Origin: Torymus aiolomorphi
Lineage: Eukaryota; Arthropoda; Insecta; Hymenoptera; Torymidae
Reading direction: 5' to 3'
Length of the DNA: 64,000 nt
NCBI GenBank assembly: GCA_036365515.1
Contig: CM070874.1
Location: 250,204,430 to 250,268,429 of the forward strand
Part shown: positions 58,294-64,000 of the stretch, one piece after another
Numbering within the stretch: position 1 is the stretch's first letter
Layout of the letters: every line of letters starts with the position of its first letter
The notes under the pieces: generated by a model
What the model saw: only the letters and a program-made list of their open reading frames with translations
What the model was told of the DNA's origin: nothing
The model's database searches: none
Position numbers and translations under genes: made by a program

Positions 58294-58735
58294 AAGCGAG
58301 TCATGTAGACATGAAAAAATAAGCAAAAAGATTATTTAAATAATTTTTAAACCCAAGTTGGCGGGGGATATGAGGTCCACGCATGTAAGGGAGTCATGTA
58401 GACATGAAAAAATAATCAAGACCATTATTTAATAATTTTTAAACCCAAGTAGCAGGGTGATACGAGGTCCACGCATATAAGGGAATCATGTAGACATGAA
58501 AAATAAGCAAAATAATTATTTAAATATTATTCTTGCTTATTGTTGCATATCTACGTGACTCCCTTATATGCGTGGACCTCGTATCCCCCGCCTACTTGGG
58601 TTTAAAATTTATTAAATAATCGTTTTGCTTAATTTTTCATGTCTACATAACTCCCTTATATACGTGGACCTCGTATCCCCCGCCTATTTGGGTTTAAAAA
58701 TTATTGAAATAATTGTTTTGCTTATTTTTTCATAC
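58294..58735. repeat. Minisatellite, right part with inverted arm
   Basis: Direct 93-bp units to about 58530, then two or more units in reverse orientation (CTCCCTTATATGCGTGG, CCCCCGCCTACTTGGG) to 58735, forming a large palindrome. Confidence 0.88.
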
Positions 58736-61700
58736 AAGGTAACGTACAGTACGAAGCGTAAAATAACTGGTAATATGTTATGTTACGGTCTTTGTCTCTA
58801 GTCATTTCGAGTGTGCTCGTGTCACGTCAGTAACGTAAATTATGTGTAGTAGGTACGGTCACGAAATCATATCATAGGCGCCTTAACTATGCGCGCGAAA
58901 TGCGTATAGTGAGTCAATAGAAATTTATTTTAGAACGAAATCTCAATTGTAAATTGCTTTCATCAAAAATCCCGGACATACGGGATATAATCCTCATTTC
59001 CGTGACTCTTTCCAGGACTAATATCAAGTCGGGACAGAAGCTGCAAATGCGGGACTGTCCTGCCTAATCCGGGACGGTTGGCAATCTTACGTAAGAAGGC
59101 CCTTTTCCTGCACAGAAATGTGAATGGAAATCAGTATATTACGCAACTGAGGAGGTAAAGATTTGGCTTGTCTAGAGCACGTGCAAATTGCCATCCGCGC
59201 CGATGGCGGGGGGCGGGGGGCAAACATGTGCTCTGGGCTGGCCCTCTTGATACCCGTGTTGCGTATACTATTTTTTATTATACCCGAGATGAAAATACCA
59301 CATTCGCGTTTGTGATCCGGGAGCGAAAATGGCACTTCGGCCTGGGTATGGTGAAAAGTACTTATTCCTCCTACCATAGCGGGAGACCTTAGTGTCCCAC
59401 TATGACTCGATATACCCGATCTCCCACCAACTTTTCATGCAAAAAAGACCGATTTCTGCATTTATTAACAAAAATATATTATGTGTAAAACGAAATATCA
59501 ATATATCTTGATTATATGCATATAGGGAAGGGATGGAAAGGGAGGGAGGAAATTATGTGCATGTACGTACAATAAACAAGATGATGTCTACGGGACTAAC
59601 GTAGATGTGCAACACGTTTTTAGACGATATGTTCCCCAAAAAATGTCGATTTCAGACCTTCGTTTTCTGGCCTATAAGGTCATTCCGACTTTTTGTTCAA
59701 AAGTTATTTAATAATGGAGAAGAAAATTTTTTTCAACTTTGACTGTGATTTTCAAGTTAACTATTGCAGTTATAAATCTCGGACACAGCTAACATTGTTC
59801 GAAATTTAGGAAGGAACAAGAATGATCTGGACTACTTTTTCCCTAAAGTGCCTCAAAGACGAGATTTAGGAGAAAAACAAAAAAAGGTCACGGAAGTTTT
59901 CATAAATTGATAAATAAGAAAATGTTTTTGACCTATTTGAGACTGTGGATAATAAGGATCTTACAGAGAAGGTTAAGATGAAGCGGATTAAAAAAATCAT
60001 CTACATCTCGTTTTTCCATCTCCAACTCTCTACCGCCTGGACTACAATAATATAGGAAGATTTCATCGAGTAGATCAGCTCAATTCACTAAAAACTGGAA
60101 AACAACTAGCGCGTACTATAGTCACTGCACGCACCCTCGGATAACAGTATACCACCGTGCAGCGAACCCAGCCGAATGCCGACACTTGACGACAAGCGAG
60201 CGGGCGGCGAAACACGCGGCAAAGCCTCTCGCGCAGTGGGGGAAGCGGGAGAAGACAGTGCGGCTCGTCATATATTTCTGATCATATATTTATGATATAT
60301 CGCTGCTCCGAGCTTCGAAACAGCAACCGCACAGCGCGACTTCCACGAATTGTATAGTCGCCACGGAGTGGGGATAGCTCTCCTAAGTCGAGACGGCAAA
60401 GCTTACGAAAATGCATCATGGGTTCACGAGCATCGCATATAGGTATATGAAATCGTTCGCCAGAAACGAGCCAGCTGGCGCGCATGGCGCATGCGCAAAA
60501 TGCGCTTTACTCAACTCGCTCATAGTCACACGCTAAGTATCGAAAAAAAAAAAAAAAACAAAATACGTATATCGATAGATTTTTTTCTGATCATTTTAAT
60601 GGTGCTATTGTTTTTTCGAAATACTTTTTCTAATCAAAAACTCTTGAATTGAAAGTTCAGAGCCACGTTTCTAAAAGAATACCAAAATTATTTGATAATT
60701 ACATTTCGGTACCGCAAAATCTTTGCGATTTGTCAACTAAATATATTAAAAATAATGATTGCATCAATCTTTTTCATTAAAAGATGAACAATTAGCAATT
60801 ACAGTAAAACTAAAAAAAGGTTAAAATCACGAAAAATAGTAATTGTAACTCTATTATTTATTGTATTAAACTGTTAGCAGACATTACAAGGCTAAAATTG
60901 AAACAATTTTCTAGAATCAGTAACCTTCGAATAATACTTACCTATCAAAAAATTGAAGATTTCTAAAATCGAGAAAATCTATGCAATAAAGTTCAGATAC
61001 AAATAAAGAAATAAGAAAAATAAAAATAAATTGCAGAAGATCGAACACAAAATATGGACTTCTAATAAAAAACCGCTGCTAATTCATTGGCAAGATGCTT
61101 CTTCAAGCTAATTTATCGATTCCATTTTTTAAATTTAAAAAACAAAAGTAAATTTTTCACAAAAAAACTTTATTAATAAATAAAACTGTTTTCTTTGTGG
61201 ATCTGTTACGTCGGGTTTACGATGGAAAACCCTACTGTTGGTTTTAAATTAATAAAACTATGGTGATCTCTTTTGAGCCTAGGTTTCGAGAAACCTACTA
61301 GCTCGGGTTAGAGCCAGATACTATTTTACAGGATAGGATAGAAGGTATGGGCAGCAATAAGGCGCGACACGGTTGTAAAACTAAGAATTGAAGTTAAATT
61401 TTTTTGCGACTCGGTTTTGTTTATTTGACTACAAAAAGACGGATGTTTAAACGGGAGTGGTTACCCAGACTAACATCCGAAATTTTTTAGTATAATTTTA
61501 CGCGGTAAAAATTGGGATCGTTTTAGAAAGATGGATAGATTTGTAGAAGAAACACTTTGTTTTAGTGGAACGCGGTTACGAAAACACGATTTACTTTACA
61601 TGAAATGGAGTTTATATTTGGGAAAATAGACTGAACTAGCTGGAAGAGATAGAATAAGATAGCAATATTTTTTTTAAATCTACTTACTTTTATTTATCCT

Positions 61701-63500
61701 TGATCCTTGACGGATTCTATTGGTCTGTTGCCTCCGTTTACAATTTTATATAAAAGGTGCTGTTTTATTTGTTATTAAGTGAATTAAGAATAGAATCAAA
61801 TCTAACGCCAGTATTTTTGTTTTATATGTATTCAATTTTATTTAAATATAAGTGAATATTACCCTTACACGGTAATAAGTTTAACAAGCAAATTATTTGA
61901 ACGTATTTTATTGTCTTTGAAATAGCGACTCGCTTCGTAGAGTGCGTTTGAAAATTCGAGTAAAAATATGAATGAAAATTAGAAGAGATCCACTCCGGTT
62001 GAGGGCTGTGAGACGAGTGAGAGTGAGTGAACGCGTAAATGAACGAGCTGGACTAAAGAGGGGACGCCGACGCTTTCCTTATCTTAGACGCTGAACCCTC
62101 ACTCAAAATCGGGCGCTAGGATTCGATAATGAGGTGTCGTTATGCATAAATGCTATGACTTGATTGTTAGTCAATAAAAAAGAATTTTTATCATCTTACA
62201 TTCAGTATCAGGATAAATAACCCACTTTGACATAATGTTTTTTTGTAATAAGTAATTTTTAATATAAAAACTTTAAATACATATAAAAACTGGGCGGTCC
62301 CGTGACTAATTAAAAAGAATTTACGTTAAAATATGAAGATTTATTAATTGTAAGTTGAAAATTATTAGAGAAATTGATTAATGAAAGCATCTGAAGGATG
62401 AATGTTGCAATAAATTATAATTATTCCGTAATTAAACATTATCCAAAGTAGATTATTTATGTACAGAGTTTTTATTTTAAATAAAACAGTTTTAAATACG
62501 AAATCGTAGAAGAATAATTATGCATCCATCTATACCTTTATTTCGTACATTAGCCACTAGCGGTCAATCAAATGCGCGAATAAAAATATTGTTTTGGTGT
62601 ATAAAGGTGATGATGACTTAAACGTAAATTGCAAACAGAATTTTGAACTTTATGTTCTTGTTTGTGGTTGGTATATGTATATATGTACCTATTTTTATCA
62701 GCATGCTGGTTTAAAATAAAAAATATAAAAATCTTAATATTAGTAAATTTAGACTTAAAATTAAATGTAGTGATTTTCCGATGATATAAACAAATTTAGA
62801 ATTTATATTCTTATACAACTAGATTGGAACTCGTGACGAATATAAACTATAAGTTTTAACATATTTAGCGCATAAATTAAAATAAAAAATTGTAATTATA
62901 AAAATAACTAAATTTATATAGATTCTAATACAATTACAGTATATACAAAATTTTGAATAGATTATAACGGATATCTTATACTTTTACAACTTTAGACTTA
63001 ACATATAATTCTAAAATAAACTATTTCAGTTGACATAAATCTAATGTTTGATTAGCATAATAAATTAAATCCAACAGAATTTCAATCTAAAAAATTTCGT
63101 AGCCTATATATATTTCAACTAATCTAACAAAAACTTATCGATATTAAAGTATACTTGGATTATAAGCAAACTAACTTAATTAATTGGCCTCTAACTACTG
63201 ACTACATAATAACTTAATTATGTAAACCAACCTGGACGTTTTATAGTAGGAGTGTTACTACCCTCGAGTTCTTGATTTATGAATCATGAAAAATAAAAAT
63301 TGAAGGAAAAGCACATACATAAAAGTTTGCATTTTTGTTGAATGTTTCCTGATTTAATTTTCGAAACAAAGGATAAGATTGGACCTATTGCCTATTGTTA
63401 TTCTACCTAAAAGAATTAGAATTGCATCCGCTGTTCATAAACGTTTTAGGAGAAAAATCCAGTATAAGCGTGGGTGGCAGAAAATTCTGGAAAACGAGAG
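58736..63500. other. Non-coding DNA
   Basis: No gene is supported. A GC-richer patch lies at 60120-60540. The stretch at 61204-61870 has LTR-like features (TGTTACG start, a TATATAAAAGG near 61750) but no matching duplication or partner. The rest is AT-rich without repeats visible by eye. Confidence 0.45.
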
Positions 63501-63502
63501 CG

Positions 63503-63507
<5 letters not shown>

Positions 63508-63575
<68 letters not shown>
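63508..63575. repeat. (GA)n microsatellite
   Basis: About 68 bases of GAGA; the open frames through it are artefacts of the repeat. Confidence 0.97.
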
Positions 63576-63576
<1 letters not shown>

Positions 63577-64000
63577 GATAACAGACGCCGTCGTTCTCAA
63601 CTTCAGGATTTCCCCAGTTTATTGTTTTTTGGCGTGGCTGAGAAATTCCGACGCGTACTTGGGTTCGGGAAAGTTATCACTTGCAGATGGTGGGGTCTTA
63701 CTTAGATTAGACCTTGGGAAAGCAAAGAGAGGACCCTTTTATCGCGGCCTACTCGGAAAACTCGAGTCTGGTTTGTGTACTAAGGCTATCGTAAGGGAAA
63801 GGAAACGAAAAAAAAACTTTACCACCTAAGCCGAGGAAGTAAGCATTGTGCCCCTACATTGAAAATGCTCGCATTTGGGGTTCTCACGAGACCGAAAATT
63901 CTAGGCCTGTGTTTTATGGCTCCAAGCGGAGGAAACTCGAGAATCCCTGCATTTCAAAACTATTTGGTAATTAAGTGCTGGGTGAAAAGAGCTATTTAAT

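Noticed and set aside
59087..59392. Overlapping short ORFs on both strands
   Set aside because: No similarity recognised and no start or stop context; treated as non-coding.
61204..61870. A second solo LTR
   Set aside because: TG...CA-like ends and a TATA word exist, but flanking bases do not match and no partner is visible.
63379..63829. ORFs of 108 and 144 residues
   Set aside because: They run through the GA microsatellite and have no other recognisable content.

Overview
The window is an AT-rich, intron-poor stretch of arthropod (most likely insect) nuclear DNA made almost entirely of transposable elements; I see no ordinary host gene. The organism call rests on the element mix (Jockey/CR1-type LINE, BEL/Pao LTR element primed by a tRNA-Tyr-like primer, mariner, Academ-like, Sola-like, MULE and a Maverick/Polinton), on long dinucleotide microsatellites and on codon use. 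A hymenopteran fits but cannot be proved from the sequence.

Left half (about 1.8-30.3 kb): an old Academ-type DNA transposon (Academ-2) has been broken apart by later insertions: a LINE next to a foldback repeat (2679-8009), a BEL/Pao element (9285-20425, 392-bp LTRs, CTTTT duplication), a Sola-like element (21233-25294, ATAT duplication) and a 5'-truncated antisense LINE (26775-29117). The BEL element itself carries a second, nearly complete Academ element (Academ-1, 10288-18359, TIRs of about 1.17 kb) inside its gag. The transposase fragments of Academ-2 continue across each insertion. Its 3' end runs into an approximately 151-bp satellite (30277-31975) with a five-monomer higher-order repeat.

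Right half (35979-55101): a 1.34-kb mariner with TA duplications is split by a 17,777-bp Maverick/Polinton (adintovirus-like) element at 36251-54027. The same six bases, CATGGG, flank both ends, and the mariner reading frame resumes across the gap just before its third catalytic aspartate. The Polinton holds minus-strand remnants of a packaging ATPase, core-type proteins, a PLA2-like domain joined in frame to a retroviral-type integrase with chromodomain, penton, a pVI/pX-like protein, hexon N-terminus and adenain protease. It also has three diverged copies of an unidentified gene (called X here), each with a TATA box at about the same distance from its ATG. No DNA polymerase B is visible, and a MULE pseudogene lies against the truncated ATPase. 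All of these genes except the penton, the pVI-like gene and two unplaced ORFs carry visible breaks, so this is a decayed, non-autonomous copy.

Far right (55.1-64 kb): non-coding AT-rich DNA with a 93-bp minisatellite interrupted by an 840-bp solo LTR (57454-58293, AAGC duplication), an inverted arm of the same minisatellite, and a long GA microsatellite.
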